Of a stretch of 64,000 nucleotides of DNA, positions 1-9,000 are shown piece after piece; positions within the stretch are counted from its first letter, which is position 1; each line of letters starts with the position of its first letter. The notes beneath the pieces are model-generated. The model saw only the letters and a program-made list of their open reading frames with translations, did no database searches and was not told the origin of the DNA. The translations under genes were made by a program, and so were the position numbers. Source of the stretch: an uncultured Ruminococcus sp. (GTDB lineage Bacteria; Bacillota; Clostridia; Oscillospirales; Acutalibacteraceae); assembly GCA_958403905.1 (NCBI GenBank), contig CATXZD010000008.1:48190-112189 (forward strand). Reading direction: 5' to 3'.

Positions 1-114
1 GTTTCAATAATAGGCATTATTGTAGCCGATGCAATTAATTATTATGTGTTCAAGATTATGCCTGTTCCTTACTATAAATTATTTGGAAAAACTATACTAA
101 AATTTAAGAGGTGA
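1..114 (+). CDS. C-terminal end of a phage-region membrane protein (partial)
   Basis: An open frame runs from the window edge to a TGA at 112-114 and gives 37 residues ending in a basic tail (LKFKR). The visible part is hydrophobic (VSIIGIIVADAINYY), so it probably includes the end of a membrane segment. It stops 4 bases before the next start, whose ribosome site (gaggtg) overlaps this stop. It lies just upstream of a lysis cassette, so a phage origin is likely. The family cannot be named from this piece. Confidence 0.5.
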   Translation, partial: VSIIGIIVADAINYYVFKIMPVPYYKLFGKTILKFKR

Positions 115-118
115 AATA

Positions 119-547
119 ATGAATGGAAGTTCATTCTATGAGATAATTAAAATTATAGGTTCTTGTATAGGTTATGTCATATCTGCTATTACATTGATTA
201 CAATAATTATTAAACCATTGCGAAAAAAGTTTATCGAATGGGTAAAACAAACTGGAGATGTGAATGCAACTAAATCGGAATTATTTGAAATTAAGAATAT
301 GTTGCAAGCACATCTTGATACAGATAAAGATAAACAGGAACTTTTGAAAAGATTAGCCGAAGCTGAAAAAGCAAGTCTAAGAAATAGTATCTTACACCTG
401 TGCGATGCGTGTTTAAAAAAAGAAAGTATTACCTCTATTGAAAAACTAAATTTAATTGATATGTATAAAGAGTATCATAATTTAGGAGGAGATACATATT
501 GCACAGATAGATATGAGTTGACATTAAGCTTACAAGAAAAAAATTAA
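119..547 (+). CDS. Phage membrane-anchored coiled-coil protein, holin-accessory type
   Basis: The 142-residue product has one N-terminal membrane segment (about residues 8-33, IIKIIGSCIGYVISAITL), then a charged helical region (about 50-90) likely to form a coiled coil. Its C-terminal block (ICD-like 'LHLCDACLKK' and 'YHNLGGDTYCTDRY') resembles a small protein found in clostridial phages beside holin and lysin genes; this likeness is from memory. The ribosome site gaggtg lies 6 bases before the ATG. It sits directly before the holin and endolysin. The exact role is unknown; holin helper or tail/lysis connector are both possible. Confidence 0.6.
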   Translation: MNGSSFYEIIKIIGSCIGYVISAITLITIIIKPLRKKFIEWVKQTGDVNATKSELFEIKNMLQAHLDTDKDKQELLKRLAEAEKASLRNSILHLCDACLKKESITSIEKLNLIDMYKEYHNLGGDTYCTDRYELTLSLQEKN

Positions 548-559
548 TATATTAAATTG

Positions 560-591
560 AGCTGTCTCTATTTATATTAGAGACAGCTTTT
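560..591 (+). terminator. Intrinsic terminator after the phage membrane protein
   Basis: An 11-bp perfect stem (agctgtctcta / tagagacagct) with a 7-base loop is followed by TTT. It separates the first phage gene from the holin and may reduce readthrough into the lysis genes. Confidence 0.75.
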
Positions 592-611
592 ATATTAGGA
601 GGAATAATAAA

Positions 612-824
612 ATGAAAAAGATTTTTACAAAAGAATGGGCAAAAGCAATGGCAGTAAGAGCTGTTAAGACAGTAGCACAGACGGCGGTTGCAACAATCGG
701 TGTATCTGCTGCAATGTCTGATGTTAACTGGCTTGCAGTCGGCAGTGCAAGTCTGCTTGCAGGTATTTTGTCGGTACTAACATCGGTAACAGGCTTACCA
801 GAAGTTTCAGAAACGGAGGAATAA
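612..824 (+). CDS. Phage holin, r1t type
   Basis: A 70-residue protein with a basic N-terminus, an Ala-rich hydrophobic segment (about 16-34) and a second one (about 42-60, NWLAVGSASLLAGILSVLTS). It ends in an acidic tail. The 'FTKEWAKAMAVRAVKTVAQT' start and 'DVNWLAVGSASLLAGILS' are typical of the r1t holin family, which makes timed holes in the membrane so the endolysin can reach the wall. The ribosome site is 'ttaggagga' before the ATG. It ends 2 bases before the endolysin start, as in a normal holin-lysin pair. Confidence 0.85.
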   Translation: MKKIFTKEWAKAMAVRAVKTVAQTAVATIGVSAAMSDVNWLAVGSASLLAGILSVLTSVTGLPEVSETEE

Positions 825-826
825 GT

Positions 827-1717
827 ATGAGTAATTCAACTTTAGTAAACTACACAAAACTAAGCCCTAACCATTCGGGCACAAGAACACATAATATCGA
901 CCGCATTACGCCACATTGCGTTGTAGGTCAGTGTTCAGTTGAAACTCTCGGAAGTATCTTTATGACAAACGGTGCTTCGTGCAACTATGGCATCGGCACA
1001 GATGGCAGAGTGCTGCTGTGCGTAGAAGAAAAGAACCGTTCTTGGTGTTCATCGTCAAATGCAAACGACCAAAGAGCTATTACCATCGAATGTGCAAGTG
1101 ATACATATGACCCATACGCTATGAACAGTAAGGTTTATGAATCGCTTATCAATTTATGTGCAGACATCTGCAAGCGCAACGGCAAGAAAAAGCTCTTGTG
1201 GTTTGGTGATGAAAGCAAAACGCTTAATTACTCTCCAAAGTCAGACGAAATGGTACTAACCGTACATAGATGGTTTGCAAACAAAAGTTGCCCGGGTGAT
1301 TGGCTCTATTCAAGGCTTGGCGACCTTGCAAACAAAGTAAATAAACTGCTCGGCAGTAATACTATAACAAATTCAGAAAGTGAGGAAGATACAATGGAAG
1401 CAAAACTTAATGACAAGAATAACTTTGTGTGGGTTATAAAAAAGGACTTATTGTTACTCAAAAAGCTTGGAGTAATTACTCAGGGTGTTGATGATAACGG
1501 TTCGTTCGGCAACGGTACACTCGAAGCAATTAAGCAGGTGCAGAAAAAGGCAGGAATTAAGGTTGATGGTATATGCGGCACAAACACAATTAAGGCAATC
1601 GGAAAGCTATTAAATGACGCAGTATCGAAAACAAACTCTGCTGAGCTTAATAAATACAAAAAAGCTTTGTCAACTGCAAACACGAAAATCAGCAACGCTA
1701 AAAAGGCTTTGCAGTAA
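827..1717 (+). CDS. Phage endolysin: N-acetylmuramoyl-L-alanine amidase with peptidoglycan-binding domain
   Basis: The 296-residue enzyme has an N-terminal amidase_2/PGRP zinc domain (about 1-175). Candidate zinc ligands are H30 (ITPHCVVGQ) and the H and C of 'HRWFANKSCPGDW' near 147-155. A peptidoglycan-binding type 1 domain follows (about 195-262, 'NGTLEAIKQVQKKAGIKVDG'). The tail is Lys/Ala-rich. There is no signal peptide, fitting release through the holin just upstream. It cuts the amide bond between muramic acid and the stem peptide. It closes the visible phage block; a terminator follows at 1795. Confidence 0.92.
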   Translation: MSNSTLVNYTKLSPNHSGTRTHNIDRITPHCVVGQCSVETLGSIFMTNGASCNYGIGTDGRVLLCVEEKNRSWCSSSNANDQRAITIECASDTYDPYAMNSKVYESLINLCADICKRNGKKKLLWFGDESKTLNYSPKSDEMVLTVHRWFANKSCPGDWLYSRLGDLANKVNKLLGSNTITNSESEEDTMEAKLNDKNNFVWVIKKDLLLLKKLGVITQGVDDNGSFGNGTLEAIKQVQKKAGIKVDGICGTNTIKAIGKLLNDAVSKTNSAELNKYKKALSTANTKISNAKKALQ

Positions 1718-1794
1718 ATTTCAATTATCAGTCCGCTCGTAAGTTTAATGTAGATGGTGTGACTGGAAACAGACCTTACATAAGGATATATAAT

Positions 1795-1829
1795 ATAGGG
1801 TAGAGAAAAAATCTCTACCCTATTTTTTA
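1795..1829 (+). terminator. Terminator after the phage lysis genes
   Basis: A 12-bp stem (atagggtagaga / tctctaccctat) with a short A loop is followed by TTTTTT. It ends the lysis operon about 80 bases after the endolysin stop. Confidence 0.85.
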
Positions 1830-1910
1830 CTATTATTTATGTTTCTTCTTTATCTGTACCCTTTAAATATCCTTCTATCCAAACAATATAATATGGTTTG
1901 TGATTAATAC

Positions 1911-2057
1911 TTGACAACATTTGCAAAGTAATGTAAAATTATTACAAGAAGAGTTAGCAACTTTTCTTACTCATATACCCATTGCTTGCTGTTTTATAGT
2001 AGGCAACACCTTATTTTATAGGGAGTATATCTATTGTGGTGTACTCTCTATTTTTTA
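1911..2057 (+). ncRNA. Candidate small RNA with its own promoter and terminator
   Basis: A promoter-like element TTGACA (1911-1916), 17-base spacer, TAAAAT (1934-1939) is followed by about 110 bases without a credible reading frame. The segment ends in a 10-bp stem (2019-2028 / 2041-2050) followed by TTTTTT. A further possible hairpin involves ttgcttgct and agtaggcaa (about 1982-2006). This layout fits a free-standing small RNA of about 105-115 nt. No known RNA family was recognised. It lies between the phage genes and the chromosome, so it could belong to either. Confidence 0.4.
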
Positions 2058-2554
2058 TTTATAATTTTAAATTTATTAAAACCTCTTTATATTAGTATTT
2101 TTCATTGTTATATAAATAGATATTAAGTAATTGAATTAATATTAATATAAAAAGATTTAAGATGTACTTTGGCTTACGAAAACTTCTAACGTTAAAGGTC
2201 AAACTTTTTAGTTTTATAAAACCCTTCTAACTGGTCTTCTATCAAAATCGAAGAAAATCACTTTTTAATACCTATGCGGATAAAACAATTATATTAAGAG
2301 AAATAGCTTTATAATGCGTTTTTTATAACACAATATAACACTTGATGATACTATTTGATATTTGGTTATTAGATTTTAGAAATGTCAAGAGTAATTTGAC
2401 TATTTTTGACCTTTATTTTTATATACATTATTTATTTAATGTACATTTAACTGATTTCAGCACAGAGAATTATGCAAGCATCTAAATAATTGGGATATTT
2501 TATACAAATAATTTTTAATAAATGTTCGTTTATTGTAAAAAGAATGAAATTTCA
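2058..2554. other. AT-rich gap with no gene seen
   Basis: About 500 bases of very AT-rich DNA with frequent stops in all frames. No attachment-site repeat matching the one at 63558, no tRNA and no convincing hairpin were seen. It could hold the decayed flank of the phage element. Confidence 0.5.
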
Positions 2555-2583
2555 TTGACATTGATTCGAAAATATATTATTAT
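2555..2583 (+). promoter_or_regulatory. Sigma-A type promoter of the lipoprotein gene
   Basis: TTGACA at 2555-2560, 17-base spacer, TATTAT at 2578-2583, which is 35 bases before the lipoprotein ATG. Confidence 0.6.
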
Positions 2584-2617
2584 TTATTTATAAATAAAAT
2601 TCTCAGGAGAATATGCT

Positions 2618-3091
2618 ATGAAAATAAAAAAGATACTTTCAAAATTATTATTTACTGTTATAATCGGAGCTATGTGTGTAGCAACAACTGCGTGTTCATC
2701 TTCATCGAAGACTTCTCAAGAGATTAAAGTTCCGGCAGACGGCTATCAGTTACCGTATGAATACAGCGACGGCTACACGGCTAAGCTTAAAACAGTCGAC
2801 GATACAACATACCTTACAGCTTCAACTGATTTAATAGGAAACAAGAATGTGCATTTTAAGACCGATGAAAGTGAAGATGAAGTAAGAGAATATTATGACA
2901 ACTACTTTGCTACACTTGAGGAAGTCAAGCTAAAAAATGAAAAAGATAAAACGCCCGGTTATTATGACAAAGACAAAAGACTTATTATGTACAACCTCGT
3001 TGTATGGACTGCCGACGGCAAGACAAATTATCACTTAAGCTGTGAAGCCTGTGATAACCTTGCAGACAGTGAAAACTGGGAAGCTAAGTAA
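2618..3091 (+). CDS. Small secreted lipoprotein of unknown function
   Basis: The 157-residue product starts with a basic N-terminus, a hydrophobic stretch and a lipobox ending at Cys26 (ATTACSSSS), so it should be lipid-anchored outside the membrane. The mature part is acidic and polar (YDNYFATLEEVKLKN) with no catalytic motif recognised. The ribosome site is 'caggaga' 8 bases before the ATG. It has its own promoter and its own terminator, so it is a single-gene unit between the phage remnant and an ABC transporter. Function is unknown. Confidence 0.8.
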   Translation: MKIKKILSKLLFTVIIGAMCVATTACSSSSKTSQEIKVPADGYQLPYEYSDGYTAKLKTVDDTTYLTASTDLIGNKNVHFKTDESEDEVREYYDNYFATLEEVKLKNEKDKTPGYYDKDKRLIMYNLVVWTADGKTNYHLSCEACDNLADSENWEAK

Positions 3092-3108
3092 AACATACAT
3101 ATAAACTT

Positions 3109-3136
3109 AAGCGGTCGAATTAACGACCGCTTTTAT
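3109..3136 (+). terminator. Terminator of the lipoprotein gene
   Basis: A 9-bp stem (aagcggtcg / cgaccgctt) with a 6-base loop, followed by a T-rich run. The convergent ABC ATPase gene ends 21 bases further on, so it may serve both strands. Confidence 0.8.
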
Positions 3137-3156
3137 TGTTTATTTTTAATTGTTTA

Positions 3157-3957
3157 TTAATCTGTGCTTAACAACATTCTGTCATTTTCAAGCTTAGAAC
3201 CACTTACCTGCTCGAACTTCTCCAAGAGATGTTCAACAGTAAGTTTTTTCTTTTCTTCACCTGAAATATCAAGAATAATTTTTCCTTCATTCATCATAAT
3301 AAGACGGTTGCCGTGTGCAATAGCATCCTTCATATTGTGAGTTACCATAAGAGCGGTAAGTTTATTTTCGGAAATAATCTTGTCACTGAGTTCAAGCACC
3401 TTTGCCGCAGTTTTAGGATCAAGCGCAGCCGTGTGCTCGTCAAGGAGCAAAAGCTTAGGCTTGCGGATTGTTGCCATAAGCAAAGTAATTGCCTGTCGCT
3501 GACCGCCTGAAAGCAAACCTACTTTGGAGCTCATTCTGTCTTCAAGACCGAGGTCAAGCTCAGCAAGCATTTCGCGGTACTTTTCTTTTTCATCTATTTT
3601 TACGCCCCAAGAAAGTCCTCTGCGTTGGCCTCTTCGTGCTGCAAGAGCGAGGTTCTCGACAATTTCCATATCGGCAACCGTACCCGTCATCGGATCCTGA
3701 AAAACTCTGCCGATGTGCTTTGCTCTTTTATACTCTGACAGAGAGGTTACATCCTCGCCGTCGATAACAACGTTTCCGCTGTCAACCGGCCATACACCTG
3801 CAAGTGCGTTGAGCATTGTCGATTTTCCTGCGCCGTTTCCACCGATTACTGTACAGAAATCTTCATCGTTCAGGGTGAGGTTTATACCGTTGAGCGCCAG
3901 TTTTTCATTTATAGTTCCGGGATTAAAGGTCTTATAGATATCTCTTATTTCTATCAT
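3157..3957 (-). CDS. ABC transporter ATP-binding protein of a TrpX-type importer
   Basis: The 266-residue ATPase has Walker A (GGNGAGKST, about 38-46), the ABC signature LSGGQRQA (about 150) and Walker B (LLLLDEH). It powers uptake by the permease encoded just upstream, whose stop it overlaps by 4 bases (ATGA). The family accompanies PF04392-type substrate-binding proteins, often linked to aromatic amino acids or other small ligands; the ligand here is not known. It is the last gene of the operon and faces the terminator at 3109. Confidence 0.88.
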   Translation of the reverse strand: MIEIRDIYKTFNPGTINEKLALNGINLTLNDEDFCTVIGGNGAGKSTMLNALAGVWPVDSGNVVIDGEDVTSLSEYKRAKHIGRVFQDPMTGTVADMEIVENLALAARRGQRRGLSWGVKIDEKEKYREMLAELDLGLEDRMSSKVGLLSGGQRQAITLLMATIRKPKLLLLDEHTAALDPKTAAKVLELSDKIISENKLTALMVTHNMKDAIAHGNRLIMMNEGKIILDISGEEKKKLTVEHLLEKFEQVSGSKLENDRMLLSTD

Positions 3958-4868
3958 TTCGACTTACCTCCCGACGTTTTTACATTTTTTGCCTGAATTT
4001 TAGATTTCCAGTACGGAATAGCAAGGAACAGCGCAACAACAGTTGCTGAAAGAAGCTTTAGGTAATTTGCGGGAAGTCCAAGCTTCAATACAATTGAAAT
4101 TACAATATAGTAAATTACGCCTCCGATAACTGAAGCAAGGAGCTTGAGTGCAAAATTTTTGAACAGCTTACCGAAAATAACCTCTCCTATGATAACAGCC
4201 GCAAGTCCGATTACTATTGCGCCTCTGCCCATATTTACATCGGCACTGCCGCTGAACTGCGCAAGCAGTCCCCCTGAAAGAGCCACGATACCGTTTGAAA
4301 TGACAAGACCGATAATTTTTCTTGAATCGGTATTGATACCGTTTGCCCTTGCCATGGACTGGTTACAGCCTGTAGCTCGGATTGAATGACCAAGCTCTGT
4401 TCCGAAAAACCAATAAAGCAAAGCGATAATTACGATTACAAAAACAGCGCAGATGGTTATTGTCCAGCCCAAGCCGCTCGTCATTGAAGAAACAATCAAA
4501 TCATAGTTTCTCCAGCTTATCGTAATGTTTGCCTTGCCTTCCATAATGGCGAGGTTGATTGAATAGAGGGCAAGCTGAGTGAGAATACCTGCAAGGATTG
4601 CCGGTATGCCGAACTTTGTATGCAGTATTCCTGTAACAAGTCCCGCAGCACAGCCTGCTGCAAAAGCGATTGCCATAGCAATCCATATATTTACCTGATA
4701 AACGGTTGTGAGCACTACGAGCACCGCACCGCCGAGAGCTATTGAACCGTCAACGGTAAGGTCAGCAAGGTCAAGAATTTTATAGGTTATGTACACACCT
4801 ATTGCCATTATACCCCATATCATTCCCTGAGCTATAGGTGATGGCAGGGATTGGATAAATTCTAACAT
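3954..4868 (-). CDS. ABC transporter permease, TrpX-type importer
   Basis: A 304-residue integral membrane protein with about eight to nine hydrophobic segments (for example GMIWGIMAIGVYITYKIL and AVIIGEVIFGKLFKNFALK). It is of the branched-chain/ribose-like permease superfamily that pairs with PF04392 binding proteins. The start was set at the ATG at 4868, with 'caggaga' 9 bases upstream; a longer frame exists but has no ribosome site. It overlaps the ATPase gene by 4 bases. A hairpin lies between this gene and the binding-protein gene upstream. Confidence 0.88.
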   Translation of the reverse strand: MLEFIQSLPSPIAQGMIWGIMAIGVYITYKILDLADLTVDGSIALGGAVLVVLTTVYQVNIWIAMAIAFAAGCAAGLVTGILHTKFGIPAILAGILTQLALYSINLAIMEGKANITISWRNYDLIVSSMTSGLGWTITICAVFVIVIIALLYWFFGTELGHSIRATGCNQSMARANGINTDSRKIIGLVISNGIVALSGGLLAQFSGSADVNMGRGAIVIGLAAVIIGEVIFGKLFKNFALKLLASVIGGVIYYIVISIVLKLGLPANYLKLLSATVVALFLAIPYWKSKIQAKNVKTSGGKSK

Positions 4869-4892
4869 ATTATATTTTCTCCTGTTAAACAA

Positions 4893-4922
4893 TCAAAAAG
4901 CGATAAGAAAACTTATCGCTTT
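4893..4922 (-). terminator. Intercistronic terminator between binding-protein and permease genes
   Basis: An 11-bp stem (aaagcgataag / cttatcgcttt) with a short loop; read on the minus strand it is followed by TTTTT. It lies after the binding-protein stop (4950) and before the permease start (4868). Partial termination here would make more binding protein than membrane subunits. Confidence 0.75.
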
Positions 4923-4949
4923 CAGATAATATTTTATAACTTACTCAGT

Positions 4950-5960
4950 TTATTCTTCTGTTGCGATAGCCTCATAGCCTTCGGGAATTGAAATACCGAT
5001 TGCCTCAGCTCTCGTTGCATAATACTTCTTAACGGGAGTCTCATCATATTCAATTTCCATATCAGCAGGGTCTGCACCTTCAACAAGGATTTTGTAAGCC
5101 ATCTCGCCGGTTTTCTTGCCAATGTTGTAATAGCTGATTGAAAGAGTAGCAATACCGCAGCCCTTGCAAATGCCTTCCTCACCGGTAATTACCGGAATTT
5201 TAGCAGGTTCAAGGATATTGTTGATAGCTTCTGTGTTGGAAGCAGCAGTGTTGTCTGTGGGAATATATATAGCATCGCACTTGTCTGTAACCATCTGCTG
5301 TGTTACTGTAGAAACGTCATTTGTATCTACAAACGTGTACTCCTTAGACTCTATACCAAGATTTTTAAGCTCTTCGGCAACTACAGTAGCCTGATACTTT
5401 GAGTTTGTTTCAGCCGAGCAGTAGAGAATGCCGACACTCTTTACATCGGGAACAATTTCCTTAACCATAGCAGCCTGCTCTTTAAGGGGAGCAAGGTCGG
5501 AAGTACCGGATACATTAAAACCTGTTTTACCTGTCCAGTCCTTGATTTCAAGAGCAGAAGCATAGTCTGTAATTGATGTTGCAAGAATCGGGATAGTGTC
5601 TGTAGCCTGAGATGCAGCAGCAAGTGCATCTGTTGCATTAGCCATAATAAGGTCAACATTATCGCTTACAAACTTAGACGTAATAGTTGTGCAGTTTGTC
5701 TTTTCGCCTGAAGCGTTCTGCTCATCAAACTTAACGTGGTCTGCGCCGAGCTTTTCAGTAAGTGCGTCTTTAAAGCCCTTTGTTGCCTCGTCAAGAGCCG
5801 GGTGCTGAACGAGTTGGCAAATACCAATATTGTAAACCTTGCCTTCTTCAGACTTATTTGAGCTGCCTGAACTTTCTGTAGAGCCGCCGCATCCGGCAAA
5901 TGCAAATGACATTGTAAGAGCTGCAAGTAATACAGCCAATACTTTTTTTGACTTTTTCAT
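4950..5960 (-). CDS. ABC transporter substrate-binding lipoprotein (PF04392/TrpX-like)
   Basis: The 336-residue product has a lipoprotein signal with a lipobox near residue 24 (AFAGCGG), then a Ser-rich linker and a periplasmic-binding-like fold of the ABC_sub_bind family ('YNIGICQLVQHPALDEATKG', 'SVGILYCSAETNSKYQ', 'TGEEGICKGCGIATLSISYY'). Streptococcal TrpX, a tryptophan/tyrosine binder, is the best known relative; the ligand here is not proven. The start is the ATG at 5960, with 'taggagga' upstream. First gene of the importer operon. Confidence 0.88.
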   Translation of the reverse strand: MKKSKKVLAVLLAALTMSFAFAGCGGSTESSGSSNKSEEGKVYNIGICQLVQHPALDEATKGFKDALTEKLGADHVKFDEQNASGEKTNCTTITSKFVSDNVDLIMANATDALAAASQATDTIPILATSITDYASALEIKDWTGKTGFNVSGTSDLAPLKEQAAMVKEIVPDVKSVGILYCSAETNSKYQATVVAEELKNLGIESKEYTFVDTNDVSTVTQQMVTDKCDAIYIPTDNTAASNTEAINNILEPAKIPVITGEEGICKGCGIATLSISYYNIGKKTGEMAYKILVEGADPADMEIEYDETPVKKYYATRAEAIGISIPEGYEAIATEE

Positions 5961-6017
5961 AATTTTCCTCCTAAACGCTTTTACACTTTTATGTGTTAAA
6001 ACAAATTTACAATTGAT

Positions 6018-6046
6018 ATTATACAACATATTACACTCTTTTTCAA
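6018..6046 (-). promoter_or_regulatory. Promoter of the ABC importer operon
   Basis: On the minus strand: TTGAAA (6046-6041), 17-base spacer, TATAAT (6023-6018), about 58 bases before the binding-protein ATG. Confidence 0.6.
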
Positions 6047-6098
6047 TAGTTTTGACAATATTTATTGAATATAGATAATTTAATATAATATTTTTTGT

Positions 6099-9000
6099 CT
6101 ATTTCGCCACAACATTTGTATTGCCAAGCTGAAATTTAAGTTCTTTTATCATCACATCATTAAGTGTAACCCACATTGAGGAGGGGGCTTTAACCTTTCT
6201 GCCGGAGCTTGTTAAATAAAAAATAACAGGTGTTGGCCCTTCAAAAATGTCAAGCACGCGCTTTGCTTTATAATAAAGCTCAGTATTCAAATCGTCAATT
6301 CTGAGATACAATGCAGCTGGTATTGCACTGACAGGCTTTTGTGAAATATTTCGTGATTCTTGTGCAGAATTGCGTACATAGCTGTTGTTTTTACACTCCT
6401 CGTTTGAACGAGCTTTTTCAATTGAATCACAAATAAGTTTCGGCTCTTCGTTTTCTTTAAAATTCAAAGTTCCCCGAACTAAAATCACGTTACCGTCGCT
6501 TAAATTCAGTGCATACTTTTCATACACATTAGGAAAAACAACAGTTTCCATTGAGCCATATCTGTCATCAATATTTACAAAAGCCATCATTTTGTTGTTT
6601 TTAGCAATTTGCGTTTTGACCTTTGAAACAATACAAACAAGCGACACTTTTTTGCCGTCGTAATACAACCCCGAATCATTAGAAATGATTTCTCCCGTTC
6701 TGTCAGCCTTTATAATGCGTGAAAATTCAGTGTAATCGTCCATTGGATGACCGCTTAGATACATTCCGGCAATCTCATTTTCCATATGAAGCAGCTCGTT
6801 TTTCGAAAATTCCTTCAAGTCGGGAATCTGAGGTTCTGACGAAGCTTTTTCAGCTTCTCCGCCCAAATCGAAAAACGAAATCTGACCGCCCATATTGTGC
6901 TTTGACTCGTAATCTAAATCATCAAGAACAGTTTTGCTTATTGCAAGAAGCTGGCGTCGGTTTGCGCCGAGAGTATCAAAAGCGCCGCACTTTATCAGAC
7001 TTTCTATTGCTCGGCTGTTCATATTTCTGCCGTAAAGCCTTTTGCAAAAATCATAAAATGAAGTATAGGGATTATATCTTCTTTGAGAAATAATCTCGTC
7101 AATAAACTGCCTGCCGAGATTTTTAATCGCAAGCAATCCGTAGCGGATATTTCCTCCAATTACAGAAAATCCGTGATTACTTTCGTTTACATCAGGCGGA
7201 AGAACTTTTATGCCAAGCCGCTGGCATTCGCCGATGTAAACAGCCATTTTATTCTGATTATCAAGAACGCTTGAAAGCAATGCCGCCATATATTCCTGTG
7301 GATAATAGCATTTTAGCCATGCAGTTTTGTATGATATTGAAGCATATGCTGCTGCGTGGGATTTGTTAAAAGCGTATGACGCAAAGCTCTCCATTTCATC
7401 ATAAATGGAATTTGCAATTTTTTCGTCAATCCCCCGTCTTACACAACCGTCAACTATTCTATTTCCGTTTTCATCGGAAAGACCGTGAATGAAAATATTT
7501 CTCTCTTTTTCCATTACAGCATGCTTTTTCTTACTCATTGCGCGGCGCACAATGTCAGCTCGCCCAAGACTGTAACCTGCAAGCGTTCTGAAAATCTGCA
7601 TTACCTGCTCCTGATAAACAATACAGCCATAGGTTACTTCAAGAATTTCTTTGAGCTTTGGGTGCTTATATCGAATATGCGACGGATTATGGCGGCAGTC
7701 AATGTAGGTAGGTATACTGTCCATCGGACCCGGACGATAGAGAGAAAGCACTGCAATCAAATCCTCAACGCTGTCAGGTTTTAGCTGTGTAAGCACATTG
7801 CGCATACCCTGACTTTCAAACTGAAAAACACCTTCGGTATAGCCCTTTGAAATCATCTTAAAGACATTTTCATCATCTTCTCTGACAAAATCGGGATTAT
7901 ATTCAGGGTGATTGTGCTTAATAAGCTTTTCTGCATCGTCAATTACAGTTAAGTTACGCAGTCCGAGAAAATCCATCTTAAGCAATCCAAGCTCTTCAAG
8001 AGTTGTCATAGTAAACTGAGTAACTACGTTATTGTCATTCTTTGAAAGCGGAACATAGTCGGAAACAGGTTTGTCGGTAATCACCACTCCGGCGGCATGC
8101 ATTGTGGCGTGACGAGGCATTCCCTCAATACTCATTGCAATGTCAAGAAGATTTCTTGTCTGCTCGTCGTCTTTATAGCGATTATTAAGCTCGGAACTGA
8201 TTTTAAGCGCTTTTTCAATAGTTATGTTTAATTCCATCGGAACAAGTTTTGCAATAACATCAACCGTTGCATAAGGAATTGCGAGTGCTCTGCCGACATC
8301 ACGAATTGCACCCCTTGCAGCCATTGTGCCGAAAGAAATAATCTGGGCAACGTGATCCTCGCCGTACTTGCGAACAACGTAATCTATTACCTCGCCCCTG
8401 CGTTCCTTGCAGAAATCAATATCAAAATCGGGCATACTTACACGTTCGGGATTTAAAAATCGTTCAAAAAGCAGATTATACTTTATAGGGTCAATTGCAG
8501 TTATTCCGATACAGTAGGCACAAAGCGAGCCTGCTCCCGAACCTCTGCCCGGTCCCACGGGAATTGAGTTTGACTTTGCATACTGAACAAAATCATTGAC
8601 GATTAAGTAATAGTCGACAAATCCCATTTTTGACACGGTGCTGATTTCATATTCAAGGCGGTCAACAAGGCTTTTGTCGGGATTATCGCCGTAGTGCCTG
8701 TACAAACCCTCATAGCAATTTCTTCTGAAATATTCAAGATGGTCTTCATTGTTTGGAACATCAAAACGAGGAAGCTTGCGAACGCCGAATTCAAACTCAA
8801 CGTTACATCTGTCGGCTATTTTTTGAGTGTTATCAATTGCCTGCGGATATTTAGAAAAAAGCTCACGCATTTCTTCTTCTGTTTTCAGGTAAAATTCATT
8901 TGTCTGAAACTCCATTCGGTCATTGTCGTTTATTGTGCGGTTAGTTTGAATACAAAGAAGAATGTTGTGAGTTTTACTATCCTCTTTATCAATATAATGG

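Noticed and set aside
827..2617. Search for a second copy of the 63558 tRNA end near the left phage genes
   Set aside because: No match to the 23-base tRNA end was seen, so the two window edges are not shown to be ends of one element.
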